The notes: generated from the letters alone by a model not told the origin. Positions 15,862-24,700 are shown, counted from the stretch's first letter. The stretch: 64,000 bases of DNA from Bradyrhizobium sp. Y36 (GCF_002531575.1 NZ_NWTI01000023.1:53965-117964), one strand, 5' to 3'. Program-made: numbers and translations.

Positions 15862-16905
15862 TCAGGCCACGAAGCGTGGCAGTTCCGCGCCGTTTCGCCC
15901 CGGCAGCACCGCGCCGACCGCCAAAATGCTGTCGATAAAGACCCGGGCCGAGGCCTCCCAGGTGTAATTGGCGGCGAAGGCGACGCAGTCCTGCCGGGAA
16001 ACGCCAAGCGCGGTGAAGCAGGCATTGCGCAGATCGTGATCGAGCGCACCGACCGGGGCATCGCCGATCACGTCGCGCGGGCCCTTCACCGGAAAGGCCG
16101 CCACCGGCAGGCCGCTGGCGAGTGCTTCCAGCAGAACGAGGCCGAATGTGTCGGTCTTGCTCGGGAAGACGAAAACGTCGGCTGCCGCGTAGATGTCTGC
16201 CAGTTCCTCGCCGTGCTTTTCGCCCAGGAAGATCGCGTCGGGATAGGCCTCTTCCAGCGCGGCGCGTGCCGGGCCATCGCCGACGATCACCTTGGTGCCG
16301 GGCAGGTCGAGGTCGAGGAAGGCCTCGAGATTCTTCTCCACCGCGACGCGGCCGACCGACAGGAACACCGGTGCCGGCAGGCAGAGATCGACGGCACGCG
16401 GGTGGAACAGGCCGGTGTCGACGCCGCGCGGCCACAGCAGGACATTGTCGAAGCCGCGCTCGGTCAGCTCGCGGGCGAGCGCCGGCGTTGCCGCCATCAC
16501 GGCACGGCTGGGGCTGTGGAAACGGCGCAGCGCCCGCCAGATCAGCGAGCCCGGCACCGGCACGCGGGCGCGGACATATTCGGGGAAGCGGGTGTGGAAA
16601 CTGGTCGTGAACGGCAGCTTGCGCTGGCGGCAATAGCGGCGGACCATCAGGCCGATCGGCCCCTCCGTCGCGATGTGGATGCTGTCGGGCCGCGCCTCCC
16701 CGATCAGCTTCGCGATCCGTGCCGGGCGGGGCATCGCCAGGCGCACGTCGCGATAGCTCGGCATGGCGAAGGTGCGGAACGATTGCGGCGTCAGGAACGT
16801 GAAGTCGACGCCGAGCCCTTCGGCAGCGTCTGCAAGCTTGGTCAGCGTCCGAACCACACCGTTGACTTGCGGGTGCCAGGCGTCGGTCGCGACCAGGATG
16901 CGCAT
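15862..16905 (-). CDS. Glycosyltransferase family 4 protein
   Basis: 347 residues from the ATG at 16905, with GGAGG upstream. The N-terminal domain begins MRILVATDAWHPQVNGVVRTL, typical of GT4 enzymes that act on lipid or phosphatidylinositol-type acceptors. The C-terminal nucleotide-sugar domain has FLSVGRVAVEKNLEAFL and the E-x7-E motif in PSKTDTFGLVLLEALASGLPV. It starts 13 nt after the LpxH-like phosphoesterase gene ends, so the two form an operon. This pairing is common in alphaproteobacteria and suggests glycolipid metabolism at the inner membrane; the acceptor is unknown. Confidence 0.8.
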   Translation of the reverse strand: MRILVATDAWHPQVNGVVRTLTKLADAAEGLGVDFTFLTPQSFRTFAMPSYRDVRLAMPRPARIAKLIGEARPDSIHIATEGPIGLMVRRYCRQRKLPFTTSFHTRFPEYVRARVPVPGSLIWRALRRFHSPSRAVMAATPALARELTERGFDNVLLWPRGVDTGLFHPRAVDLCLPAPVFLSVGRVAVEKNLEAFLDLDLPGTKVIVGDGPARAALEEAYPDAIFLGEKHGEELADIYAAADVFVFPSKTDTFGLVLLEALASGLPVAAFPVKGPRDVIGDAPVGALDHDLRNACFTALGVSRQDCVAFAANYTWEASARVFIDSILAVGAVLPGRNGAELPRFVA

Positions 16906-16918
16906 CGGGCGGCCTCCG

Positions 16919-17731
16919 TTATGCAGCTCTGGCTGCAACCTGCGGGACGGCTGCCGGCTTCTGCAGATGATCCGCCCAGGTGATGATCTCGAAATGACCG
17001 TCGTCGTGCTCGACGAGCGCCGTGCAGCTCTCGACCCAGTCGCCGCAATTCATGTAGCGAATGCCGCCCTCGTCGCGGATCACCGCGTAGTGGATGTGGC
17101 CGCAGATCACACCATCGGCGTCGTGGCGCCGCGACTCCGCGGCGAGCGCCTGCTCGAACGCGCCGATGTAATTGACGGCGTTCTTGACCTTCTGCTTGGC
17201 CCATTGCGACAGCGACCAATAGGGCACCTTGAACAGGCGGCGGAAGAAGTTGACGAAGCGATTCATCTGGATCGCGAAGTCGTAAGCCTTGTCGCCGAGA
17301 TGGGCGAGCCAGCGCGCGTTCTGCACCACGAGATCGAAGATGTCGCCGTGGATGACGAGGTAGCGCTTGCCGTCCGCGCCGGTGTGGACGGTGTTTTCGA
17401 CGACGTCGATGCCGCCGAAATGCGTGCCGTAATAGTTGCGCAGGAACTCGTCGTGATTGCCTGGGATGTAGATGACCTTGGCGCCCTTGCGCGCCTTGCG
17501 GAGCAGCTTCTGCACGAGGTCGTTGTGCGACTGCGGCCAGTGCCAGCTGGACTTCAGCGCCCAGCCATCGACGATGTCGCCGACCAGATAGATCGTATCG
17601 GCGTCGTGGTAGCGCAGGAAGTCGAGCAGAAGATCGGCTTGAGAACCGCGGGCTCCGAGATGAACGTCGGAGATGAACAAGGTGCGAAAGCGCCGCTCCG
17701 GGCTCTCGTCACTCACATCGTAACTTCCCAT
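16919..17731 (-). CDS. UDP-2,3-diacylglucosamine diphosphatase-like metallophosphoesterase
   Basis: A 270-residue calcineurin-type phosphoesterase with all metal-binding blocks: FISDVHLG (residues about 19-26), VGDIVDGW, PGNHDE, VIHGD and GHIHYA. It is LpxH-like, but alphaproteobacteria usually use LpxI in lipid A synthesis, so this homologue may act on another lipid-linked or nucleotide diphosphate. WPQSHNDLVQKLLRKAR and YWSLSQWAKQKVKNA form the helical cap typical of the LpxH-like group. First gene of the two-gene unit with the GT4. Confidence 0.78.
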   Translation of the reverse strand: MGSYDVSDESPERRFRTLFISDVHLGARGSQADLLLDFLRYHDADTIYLVGDIVDGWALKSSWHWPQSHNDLVQKLLRKARKGAKVIYIPGNHDEFLRNYYGTHFGGIDVVENTVHTGADGKRYLVIHGDIFDLVVQNARWLAHLGDKAYDFAIQMNRFVNFFRRLFKVPYWSLSQWAKQKVKNAVNYIGAFEQALAAESRRHDADGVICGHIHYAVIRDEGGIRYMNCGDWVESCTALVEHDDGHFEIITWADHLQKPAAVPQVAARAA

Positions 17732-18030
17732 GCGCGCCAGCCTGTAACAATGTCCCGTGACAGGGGGATGACCGATTGAACTTTTGAGGCACCTTCAGAT
17801 ACGAATCACGCCTTGCCTCGCCCTCCCCGCGAATATCAGTCGCATGCGACAATCAGGCGACATGGCGCCACAGCGGCATCCGCAAAAAGCCGCCCCTCCC
17901 CTGGGAGGGTGGGATCATCGCATGTGAACCTTCGTTGAGAGCCCGTCCTGCCCGGGCTTGTCCCGGCCATCACGATGGAGACCACCGTGCAAAAAGCATG
18001 GGACGGCCGCGGCTTGCGCGGACGGCCGCG
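17732..18030. other. Intergenic region, no gene recognised
   Basis: 299 nt between the phosphoesterase start and the thiD stop. It holds a short repeat-like stretch (about 17944-17985, GCCCGGGCTTGTCCCGGCCA) and a GC-rich inverted repeat next to thiD (CGGCCGCG near 18004-18030) that could end the thiD transcript. No credible coding frame is seen. Confidence 0.4.
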
Positions 18031-18831
18031 TCAGTAGAATTTGTGGAAATGATGGACGGGCCCGTGGCCGTGTCCGACGCTGAAGCGGTCGGCGGCTGCG
18101 ATGGCCGCGCTGATCCAGGCCTTGGCGTTGCGCACGGCGCTTGCCAGGTCCTCGCCCTTGGCGAGGCCAGCCGCGACCGCCGAGGATAGCGAGCACCCGG
18201 TACCGTGGGTGTTGCGGGTGGCAACACGCGGCGCCGCAAGCGCGATCGTGCTTTCGGACGTGACGAGATAGTCGGTGCTCTCGGCGCCCTCGCCGTGCCC
18301 GCCCTTGATCAGGACCGCACGGCAGCCCAGCGCCAGCAAGCGCCGCCCCTGGCTCTCGATCTCCGCCTCGTTCGCCGCAACAGGCTCGTCGAGCAGAGCC
18401 GCGGCCTCCGGCAAGTTCGGTGTGATCACCGAGGCCAGCGGCATCAGCCTGGTGCGCAGCGCGTCGACGGCCTCGGATGCCAGCAGACGGTCGCCGGAGG
18501 TTGCGACCATCACGGGGTCGAGCACGATGTGCCGCGGGTTCCAGCGCGTCAGCGCCGCCGCGATCGCATCGATGCTGGCGACCTGGGCCACCATGCCGAT
18601 CTTCACGGCGCCAATGTCGAGATCGGAGAACACCGCATCGATCTGCGCGGTGACGAAATCCGCCGGCACGGCGCTAATGCCTGTGACGCCGCGCGTGTTC
18701 TGCGCGGTCAGGGCCGTGATGGCGGACGCGCCATAGACGCCGAGGGCGGCAAAGGTCTTCAGGTCGGCCTGGATGCCGGCGCCGCCGCTCGAATCGGAAC
18801 CGGCGATGGTGAGTGCGACCGGGGTCGTCAT
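18031..18831 (-). CDS. thiD: Hydroxymethylpyrimidine/phosphomethylpyrimidine kinase
   Basis: 266 residues from the ATG at 18831. The N-terminus TPVALTIAGSDSSGGAGIQADLKTF is the ThiD signature, followed by TALTAQNT, VLDPVMVATSGD, TPNLPEAA and the ribokinase-fold anion hole NTHGTGCSLSSAVAAGLA. It phosphorylates HMP and HMP-P in thiamine diphosphate synthesis. The gene stands alone, divergent from the hybrid kinase gene, with no TPP riboswitch recognisable in the upstream 310 nt. Longer frames upstream lack family similarity. Confidence 0.9.
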   Translation of the reverse strand: MTTPVALTIAGSDSSGGAGIQADLKTFAALGVYGASAITALTAQNTRGVTGISAVPADFVTAQIDAVFSDLDIGAVKIGMVAQVASIDAIAAALTRWNPRHIVLDPVMVATSGDRLLASEAVDALRTRLMPLASVITPNLPEAAALLDEPVAANEAEIESQGRRLLALGCRAVLIKGGHGEGAESTDYLVTSESTIALAAPRVATRNTHGTGCSLSSAVAAGLAKGEDLASAVRNAKAWISAAIAAADRFSVGHGHGPVHHFHKFY

Positions 18832-19141
18832 CGACGGGCACATTTGCTGGATTGGAACGCCATGGCCCGTCCTAGCGCGACCGCGGAACTCCAGCAAGCG
18901 CTTGCCGAGCCGCGACGGGCCGTGATTCGCGACACCGCGTGGTCCCGCGGGTCGGGCGGGCCGAGCACGGCCTCCGGGCCCAAGGGTGGGGCACGAAAAT
19001 GCAACCACGCCGAACCCTTGGTATAGTCGCGAACCTGCTTCGCCGATGCGTGAGACGTCAGTGGTGGAACTGTCCGGCGACACCGATGTCGCGGGCCGCC
19101 CCGGCCCGCAAGCCGCCTGAAATGGAATCCTGGGGTGGAAG
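18832..19141. other. Divergent intergenic region between thiD and the hybrid kinase
   Basis: 310 nt with no gene. A TATAGT hexamer at 19022-19027 could be a -10 element for the kinase gene, but no clear -35 is seen. GGGTGG just before 19142 serves as a ribosome binding site. I do not see a riboswitch or operator. Confidence 0.35.
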
Positions 19142-21121
19142 ATGTGGGCCTTTTTTGAACGTCTCCTCGACTCGTCCATGCTCTCTCCGCACGGCATCTG
19201 CCTGTTGTGGGAGCCTGAGCTGATCTGGCTTCACGTCGTATCCGACGCCTGCATCGCCGCCGCCTATTTCTCGATCCCGTTTGCGCTCGCGATCCTCGTT
19301 ACCAAGCGGCGCGATCTCAAATTCGGCTGGGTCTATTGGGCCTTTGCGATCTTCATCATGGCGTGCGGCCTCACGCATGTGCTGTCGATCTACGCGCTCT
19401 GGGTCCCGATCTACGGCATCGAGGGCATCGTCAAGGCGGCGACCGCGGTGGCGTCGGTGATGACGGCGGGCGCGCTCTGGCCGCTGTTGCCGAAGATCCT
19501 GACGATCCCCTCGCCGTTCGAGCTGCGGCAGGTCCAGGCCGCGCTCGAGGAAGAGGAAATCAAGAGCCGGGACGCCACGCTGCTGCTCCAGCAGGTCAGG
19601 GATGCGCAGCGTGCGATGCGCGACAGCGTGGCGCGCCTCACGGCCATCGTCGAGACCGCGGTCGACGGCGTCATCCTGCTCGATGCGCAGGACCGCATTC
19701 TGCTGTTCAATCCGGCCTGCGAGCGCCTGTTCGGCTACTCCGCCGACGAGGTCATGGGCAGGAACGTCGGGATGCTGATGCCAGAGACGGTCGCCGCACC
19801 CGACGGCCAGGCAAGGCAGTTCGCGACTGCCGGCGAGGCCACCGGCCTGCGCAAGGACGGATCGACCTTTCCGATGGAGCTGTCGGTCGGCCAGGCGCGG
19901 CAGGACGGCGAATTGATCTTCGTCGGCATCGTCCACGACCTGACGGCGCGCAAGCTGACGGAGCAGCAGCTTCAGCAGGCGCAGAAGATGGAGACGGTCG
20001 GCCAGCTCTCCGGCGGCATCGCTCACGACTTCAACAACCTGCTCACCGTCATCATCGGCAACGCCGAGCATCTGAGCGAGCAGCTGAAGCCGAGGCCCGA
20101 CCTGCGGCGCTTTGCCGACGACATCGCCCAATCGGGAGAACGAGGCGCAGAGCTGACGCAGCGCCTGCTCGCATTCAGTCGCCGTCAATTGCTGCAGCCG
20201 CAGACGATCGATTGCCGGAGCCTGCTCGAATCCATGTTCAAGCTGCTCAAGCGCACCTTGCGCGAGGACATCGAGATCAAGACGAGCTCCGGGCTCGGCA
20301 CCATCCAGGCCTTCGCCGACCGCGCCCAGCTCGAATCCGCCGTACTGAACCTTGCGCTCAACGCCCAGGACGCCATGCCGGCCGGAGGTCACCTGACCCT
20401 GAGCACGGAATTGACCACGCTCGATGAGGACTATCGCGCCCTTCACCCCGAAGTCGCAGCCGGGGCTTATGCGTTGATCTCGATCACCGATGACGGCGAC
20501 GGCATGACGCCGGAGGTCGCCCGGCGCGCCTTCGAACCGTTCTTCACCACCAAGGAGGTCGGCAGGGGCTCCGGGCTCGGCCTCAGCATGGTCTATGGCT
20601 TCGCCAAGCAATCGAACGGCCACGTCACGATCTACAGCGAGCCAGGCCTCGGCACGACCGTCCGAATCTACCTGCCCCGCGCAGATGCCGGGCCGTCACA
20701 GGCCGAGCTTTCCGATGCCGAGGACGCGGCACCGCGCGGATACGAGACGATCCTGATTGCCGAGGACGACCCGTTCGTTCGGTCATCCGCCATCCGCAGG
20801 GTGGAAGCCCTGGGATATCGTGTCGTTGCCGCGGTCAACGGCAAGGAGGCCCTGCAGCAGCTGCGCACCGACCCCAGCATCGACATGCTGTTCACCGACA
20901 TTGTGATGCCTGGCGGCATGAGCGGCTGGGACCTCGCCGACCAGGCGCGGCGGATTCGCCCCTCGCTGCCGGTCCTGTTCACCTCGGGCTACGCGCTGGA
21001 GACCCTGGTCGAGCAGGGCCAGGCGCATGCGCAGGCGATCGTGCTGACCAAGCCCTACCGCAAGATCGAGCTCGCCCAGCGGCTCAGAGAGGCGTTCGCG
21101 GCCGCGACCGTGGCGTCTTGA
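19142..21121 (+). CDS. Hybrid sensor histidine kinase with ethylene-receptor-like membrane domain
   Basis: 659 residues. Residues 28-120 form three membrane helices that match the ethylene-binding domain of plant ETR1 and cyanobacterial Etr1. The key residues are kept at ETR1 spacing: D35 (ETR1 D25), Y42, I45, P46 (in AYFSIP), C75 and H79 (in ACGLTH; ETR1 C65/H69, copper ligands) and K98. A coiled coil (125-165) leads to a PAS domain (165-275), a HisKA box with H295 in GGIAHDFNN, a HATPase domain with GDGMTPEVARRAFEPFFTTK and GSGLGLSMVYGF, and a C-terminal receiver with D586 in FTDIVMPGG. The ligand is inferred, not shown. No response-regulator gene is adjacent. Confidence 0.85.
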   Translation: MWAFFERLLDSSMLSPHGICLLWEPELIWLHVVSDACIAAAYFSIPFALAILVTKRRDLKFGWVYWAFAIFIMACGLTHVLSIYALWVPIYGIEGIVKAATAVASVMTAGALWPLLPKILTIPSPFELRQVQAALEEEEIKSRDATLLLQQVRDAQRAMRDSVARLTAIVETAVDGVILLDAQDRILLFNPACERLFGYSADEVMGRNVGMLMPETVAAPDGQARQFATAGEATGLRKDGSTFPMELSVGQARQDGELIFVGIVHDLTARKLTEQQLQQAQKMETVGQLSGGIAHDFNNLLTVIIGNAEHLSEQLKPRPDLRRFADDIAQSGERGAELTQRLLAFSRRQLLQPQTIDCRSLLESMFKLLKRTLREDIEIKTSSGLGTIQAFADRAQLESAVLNLALNAQDAMPAGGHLTLSTELTTLDEDYRALHPEVAAGAYALISITDDGDGMTPEVARRAFEPFFTTKEVGRGSGLGLSMVYGFAKQSNGHVTIYSEPGLGTTVRIYLPRADAGPSQAELSDAEDAAPRGYETILIAEDDPFVRSSAIRRVEALGYRVVAAVNGKEALQQLRTDPSIDMLFTDIVMPGGMSGWDLADQARRIRPSLPVLFTSGYALETLVEQGQAHAQAIVLTKPYRKIELAQRLREAFAAATVAS

Positions 21122-21196
21122 AACCCGTCAAGTCTGCTTGCCAAATCCTGCCGGTTTTGGCCTATTGGCCGCCAGATATGTCTTGGAGTGCCCGCG

Positions 21197-21442
21197 ATGG
21201 TTCCTTTCTTCGTTCAGATCAAATGCAAGCTCGGCCAGTCCTACACGGTCGCCAACGCGCTTGCCGAAGCCGAGATCGCGTCCGAGATCTACTCCACGGC
21301 CGGCCAATACGACCTCCTGGTGAAATTCTACGTCGACAAGGACACCGACATCGGCCATTTCGTCAACGAGAAGGTGCAGGTGCTGCCGGGCATCCAGGAC
21401 ACCCTCACCATCATCACCTTCAAGGCGTTTGGCGCGAGCTGA
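21197..21442 (+). CDS. Stand-alone Lrp/AsnC ligand-binding (RAM) domain protein
   Basis: 81 residues from the ATG at 21197 with GGAG upstream. The sequence FFVQIKCKLGQSYTVANALAEAE ... YSTAGQYDLLVKFYV ... VNEKVQVLPGIQDTLTIITF matches the alpha/beta RAM domain of Lrp/AsnC regulators but lacks any helix-turn-helix. Such proteins are usually small-molecule (amino acid) sensors that oligomerise alone or with full-length Lrp proteins. It follows the hybrid kinase by 75 nt and may be cotranscribed. Confidence 0.8.
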   Translation: MVPFFVQIKCKLGQSYTVANALAEAEIASEIYSTAGQYDLLVKFYVDKDTDIGHFVNEKVQVLPGIQDTLTIITFKAFGAS

Positions 21443-21451
21443 GCTCGCGCG

Positions 21452-22378
21452 CTAACCGGCTTCCTTGCGCTTGGGCCGCGGCGGCCCTTCCACGGGCGGC
21501 AGCGATTTGAGGTACTCCGCCATCGCGGCAATATCCTCGTCGGACAATTGCGAGGTGTTCTTGATCACGCGGGTCATCGCGCCGCCGACGCTGTCGCCGT
21601 CGGGCAATTCGCCGTTCTTCAGGAAATAGGCAATATCCTTCACGCTCCATTCGCCAAGGCGCTTCTGGGTGATGTTGGGCACCCAGCCCTCGCCTTCCGG
21701 ATTCGGCCCGCCGGCGAAGCGCTGGCTGGCGATGATGCCGCCGAGCGCGTTGCGCGGGCTGTGGCATTCGGCGCAATGGCCGAAGCTGTTGACGAGATAG
21801 GCGCCGCGATTGAGCTGCGGCGACCTGGCGCCGTCGGCAAGAACCGGCTTGTCGTCCAGAAACAGGAATTTCCAGATGCCGACATTGCGCCGGATGTTGA
21901 AGGGGAAACGCATGTCGTGATCGCGCACCTTGCCGGTCACGGGCGGCAGCGTCTTCAGATAAGCGAAGAGATCGAGCACGTCCTCGCGCCTGGCATGCTG
22001 ATAGGACGTGTAGGGAAAGGCGGGAAAATAATGCTGCCCGCCCGGCGAAACGCCGTGCATCACCGCATTGACGAAGTCGGCTTCCGTCCATTTGCCGATA
22101 CCGTCGTTCGGATCAGGCGAGATGTTCGGCGCGTAGAACGTTCCGAACGGCGACTTGATCGCAACGCCGCCGCCGAGCTTGACGCGATCGGCCTGGTCGG
22201 GCGTGGCATGGCAGGAGGCGCAGCCCCCGGCGTTGAACATGGTCTCGCCATTGGCAAGGTTGGCCACATGGGCCGGCGCGTTGCCGGCGGCCGCCACCAC
22301 CGGCGCGCTCAGCCACCAATAGACGCCCACGGCAGCGACCAGCGCGAGCGCTCCAAAGAGAATTGTTCGTTGCAGCAT
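21452..22378 (-). CDS. Membrane-anchored diheme c-type cytochrome
   Basis: 308 residues with an N-terminal signal or anchor segment (RTILFGALALVAAVGVYWWL) and two heme c motifs: CASCH at 53-57 and CAECH at 202-206. Two cytochrome c domains are evident, each with an axial Met candidate, as in the cytochrome subunits of alcohol or aldehyde dehydrogenases. FVNAVMHGVSPGGQHYFPAFPYTSY is characteristic of that subunit family. It is probably an electron acceptor for a periplasmic dehydrogenase, but none is encoded beside it. Convergent with the RAM-domain gene, 9 nt apart. Confidence 0.85.
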   Translation of the reverse strand: MLQRTILFGALALVAAVGVYWWLSAPVVAAAGNAPAHVANLANGETMFNAGGCASCHATPDQADRVKLGGGVAIKSPFGTFYAPNISPDPNDGIGKWTEADFVNAVMHGVSPGGQHYFPAFPYTSYQHARREDVLDLFAYLKTLPPVTGKVRDHDMRFPFNIRRNVGIWKFLFLDDKPVLADGARSPQLNRGAYLVNSFGHCAECHSPRNALGGIIASQRFAGGPNPEGEGWVPNITQKRLGEWSVKDIAYFLKNGELPDGDSVGGAMTRVIKNTSQLSDEDIAAMAEYLKSLPPVEGPPRPKRKEAG

Positions 22379-22533
22379 GCGGATCCATTCACTCGTCGCG
22401 GCGAACCTAGGGCCGATGTCGTCGCGGCTCCAGCCACGAAGAATTTAGCCCGCCCCGCCCGGAAACGGGAATAAACTGAAATGCCGACTGTTGGAAGTTT
22501 GGCAGCCCGAACGGGTTCAGCAGGGAGAACGTC

Positions 22534-22950
22534 ATGAACAAGACCGTCATTGCCGCCTTAGCGCTCGGTGCCATTGCCTTTGCGGCTCCGGCCAGCGCCG
22601 AAAAGCTGAAAGCAACGCTCGACGGCAAGTCCGAGGTGCCGGCAACGACCAGCAGCGCCACCGGAACCGCCGATCTGAACTATGATGCCGCCAGCAAGAA
22701 GCTGTCGTGGACCGTCACCTATTCCGGGCTCTCCGGCCCCGCCACCGCCGCCCATTTCCACGGTCCCGCGGAGGCCGGCAAGAACGCCGGCGTCGCGATC
22801 GCGATCCCGAATGCGACCGCCAGCCCCGTGAAGGGCGAAGCGACGCTGACCGACGCGCAGGCCGCCGATCTGCTCGCCGGCAAGCTCTACGTCAACATTC
22901 ACACCGCGGCCAACCCTGGCGGCGAGATCCGCGGTCAAGTGACGAAGTAG
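22534..22950 (+). CDS. Periplasmic CHRD-domain protein
   Basis: 138 residues with a signal peptide (MNKTVIAALALGAIAFAAPASA-E). The mature protein is one CHRD domain: KATLDGKSEVPATTS, LSWTVTYSGLSGPATAAHFHGPA, LLAGKLYVNIHTAANPGGEIRGQV. The HFHG and NIHT...GGEIRG motifs are diagnostic. CHRD proteins are widespread in bacteria, and their function is unknown; the two His motifs suggest metal binding. A terminator follows at 22975. Confidence 0.85.
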   Translation: MNKTVIAALALGAIAFAAPASAEKLKATLDGKSEVPATTSSATGTADLNYDAASKKLSWTVTYSGLSGPATAAHFHGPAEAGKNAGVAIAIPNATASPVKGEATLTDAQAADLLAGKLYVNIHTAANPGGEIRGQVTK

Positions 22951-22974
22951 GTCTCGAGATTGCTTCGTCGCGAA

Positions 22975-23006
22975 GGCCGGGCGCAGGAGGGGGCGTCCGG
23001 CCTTTT
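22975..23006 (+). terminator. Rho-independent terminator of the CHRD gene
   Basis: GGCCGG-GCGC and GGCGT-CCGGCC pair (one G-T wobble), and the stem is followed by TTTT. It lies 25 nt after the CHRD stop codon. Confidence 0.65.
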
Positions 23007-23028
23007 CGATTCCGAAGCGGCCAGACTT

Positions 23029-23065
23029 CGTAGCCCGGATGCAGCGCAGCGCAATCCGGGCTACG
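23029..23065. repeat. CGTAGCCCGGAT inverted repeat
   Basis: CGTAGCCCGGAT and ATCCGGGCTACG are perfect inverted arms around GCAGCGCAGCGCA. The same arms occur around 24553 and 24677. It is a common short intergenic element in Bradyrhizobium-like genomes. Confidence 0.7.
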
Positions 23066-23078
23066 CGTTTCGACGCGC

Positions 23079-24362
23079 TCAAGCCGCGTTCAGCGCCTGG
23101 GCGAGGTCGGCGATCAGGTCGGACGGGTTCTCGATGCCGATCGAGAGCCGGATCGTGGAATCGAGCACGCCGATCTTCCGGCGGATGTCGGCGGGCACGC
23201 CGGAATGGGTCATGGTTGCGGGCAGGCTCGCCAGTGACTCGGTGCCGCCGAGGCTCACCGCCAATTTGAGGATCTGCAGCGCGTTGAGGAATTTGACCGC
23301 CGCGTCCTTGCCGCCGACGATGTCGAACGAGAAGGTGGATCCCGCCCCCAGGCATTGCCGCGCGAACACGCGGCCGGCGGGCGAGGCCTCCTCGTGATGA
23401 CCGAGATAGTGAACCTTGGCGACCTTGGGGTGATCGCGCAAGAAATCCGCCACGAGGCGCGCATTGCCGTTGGCTTTCTCCATGCGCAGGCTCAGCGTCT
23501 CCAGCGAGCGGTTGATCATCCAGCAGGAATGCGGATCGAGCTGGGTGCCGATGGCACCGCGCAGCGCCTTGATGCCCTTCATGATCGCCTTCGAGCCGAG
23601 CGCGGCGCCCGCGATCAGGTCGGAATGGCCGCCGACATATTTCGTCAGCGAGTACAGCGACAAATCCGCACCATGCTCGATCGGCCGTTGAAACACCGGG
23701 CCGAGCAGCGTGTTGTCGCAGGCGATGATCGGTGTATGTCCCTGCGCCTTGCCGATGGCATCGGCGATGCGACGGATCATGGCGACGTCGACGAGGCCGT
23801 TGGTCGGATTGGCCGGCGTCTCGATCAGGATCATCGAGACGCGGCCCTTGGCCATGGCCTCTTCAGAGGCCTGCTTGACGGCGGCCTCGTCGATCCCGTC
23901 GGCAAAGCCGACGGCGCCGATCGACAGACGCGACAGCGTGTTGGTCAGCAGCGTTTCGGTCCCGCCATAGAGCGGCTGCGAATGCAGGATGACGTCGCCG
24001 GGGCGGACGAAGGCGAGGATCGTGGTCGCGATCGCCGCCATGCCGGACGAGAACAGCGCGCAGCTTTCGGTGCGCTCGTAGATCGCAAGCCTGTCCTCGA
24101 CGATCTCGCTGTTGGGATGATTGAAGCGCGAATAGACGAGGCCCGCGCCCATGCCCTCCGGCGGCTCGCGCCGGCCGGCGACGAAATCGAAAAAGTCCTG
24201 CCCGTCGTCGGCGGTCTTGAACACGAAGGTGGAGGTCAGGAATACCGGCGGCTTGATCGCACCTTCCGACAATTGCGGATCATAGCCATAGGTCAGCATC
24301 AGCGTCTCAGGATGCAGCATGTGGTTGCCGATATGGGTCTTCGACGGGAACGGTTTCACCAT
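23079..24362 (-). CDS. Cystathionine gamma-synthase/methionine gamma-lyase family PLP enzyme
   Basis: 427 residues from the ATG at 24362. The Cys/Met-metabolism PLP fold is clear: YSRFNHPNSEIVEDRLA, SSGMAAIATTILAF, HSQPLYGGTETLL, the Asp in IACDNTLLGPVFQRP, and the PLP lysine in SLYSLTKYVGGHSD. Members include MetB, MetZ and methionine gamma-lyase, and the exact reaction cannot be assigned from motifs. The N-terminal extension VKPFPSKTHIGNHMLHPETLMLTYGYDP is typical of an alphaproteobacterial subgroup annotated only as cystathionine gamma-synthase family. I see no SAM-type riboswitch upstream. Confidence 0.85.
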   Translation of the reverse strand: MVKPFPSKTHIGNHMLHPETLMLTYGYDPQLSEGAIKPPVFLTSTFVFKTADDGQDFFDFVAGRREPPEGMGAGLVYSRFNHPNSEIVEDRLAIYERTESCALFSSGMAAIATTILAFVRPGDVILHSQPLYGGTETLLTNTLSRLSIGAVGFADGIDEAAVKQASEEAMAKGRVSMILIETPANPTNGLVDVAMIRRIADAIGKAQGHTPIIACDNTLLGPVFQRPIEHGADLSLYSLTKYVGGHSDLIAGAALGSKAIMKGIKALRGAIGTQLDPHSCWMINRSLETLSLRMEKANGNARLVADFLRDHPKVAKVHYLGHHEEASPAGRVFARQCLGAGSTFSFDIVGGKDAAVKFLNALQILKLAVSLGGTESLASLPATMTHSGVPADIRRKIGVLDSTIRLSIGIENPSDLIADLAQALNAA

Positions 24363-24511
24363 GGCCTGTCTCGCTGTTGGATCCTCGCCGCGCGCTGGAG
24401 CTCCCGCTGTCATAAGACAGTCAGGAACGAGATACGCCTTGTCGCATCAACGCTACGGCCATTGCCGTGAACATAGCTGCTCCGGCAGCGATCCGTCAGG
24501 CCTTGCGAATC

Positions 24512-24542
24512 GAAAAAGGGCGGCTGCTTTCGCAACCGCCCC
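24512..24542 (-). terminator. Rho-independent terminator, minus strand
   Basis: Read on the minus strand, GGGCGGTTGC, loop GAAA and GCAGCCGCCC form a stem (one mismatch) followed by TTTTT. It would end transcription coming from the cytochrome c-556-like gene (stop at 24701) after reading through the repeat. Confidence 0.7.
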
Positions 24543-24552
24543 TCGTGATTCC

Positions 24553-24677
24553 TGTAGCCCGGATGGAGCGTAAGCGTAATCCGGGATGGACTTTCAACCC
24601 GGATAGACCCCCGGATTGCGCGGAGCCTGTCATCGGGCGGCGCTTTGCGCCGACCCGTTGGCTCCATCCGGGCTACG
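24553..24677. repeat. Composite TGTAGCCCGGATGGAG repeat
   Basis: The outer arms TGTAGCCCGGATGGAG and CTCCATCCGGGCTAC form a long inverted repeat. Inner copies of ATCCGGG and CCCGGAT suggest a compound cruciform. It shares its arms with the shorter element at 23029. It sits between the cytochrome stop codon and the terminator. Confidence 0.65.
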
Positions 24678-24700
24678 AAGCTTTATCCCAGCTGCTCGCC

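Larger units (their letters stand above)
24363..24700. other. Intergenic region with repeat element and minus-strand terminator
   Basis: 338 nt between the PLP enzyme gene and the cytochrome c-556-like gene. It contains a terminator hairpin oriented for minus-strand transcription and a composite repeat, both listed separately. Frames crossing it are not credible genes. Confidence 0.5.

Noticed and set aside
19058..20623. A 521-codon minus-strand frame
   Set aside because: It is antisense to the hybrid kinase and has shadow-type composition.
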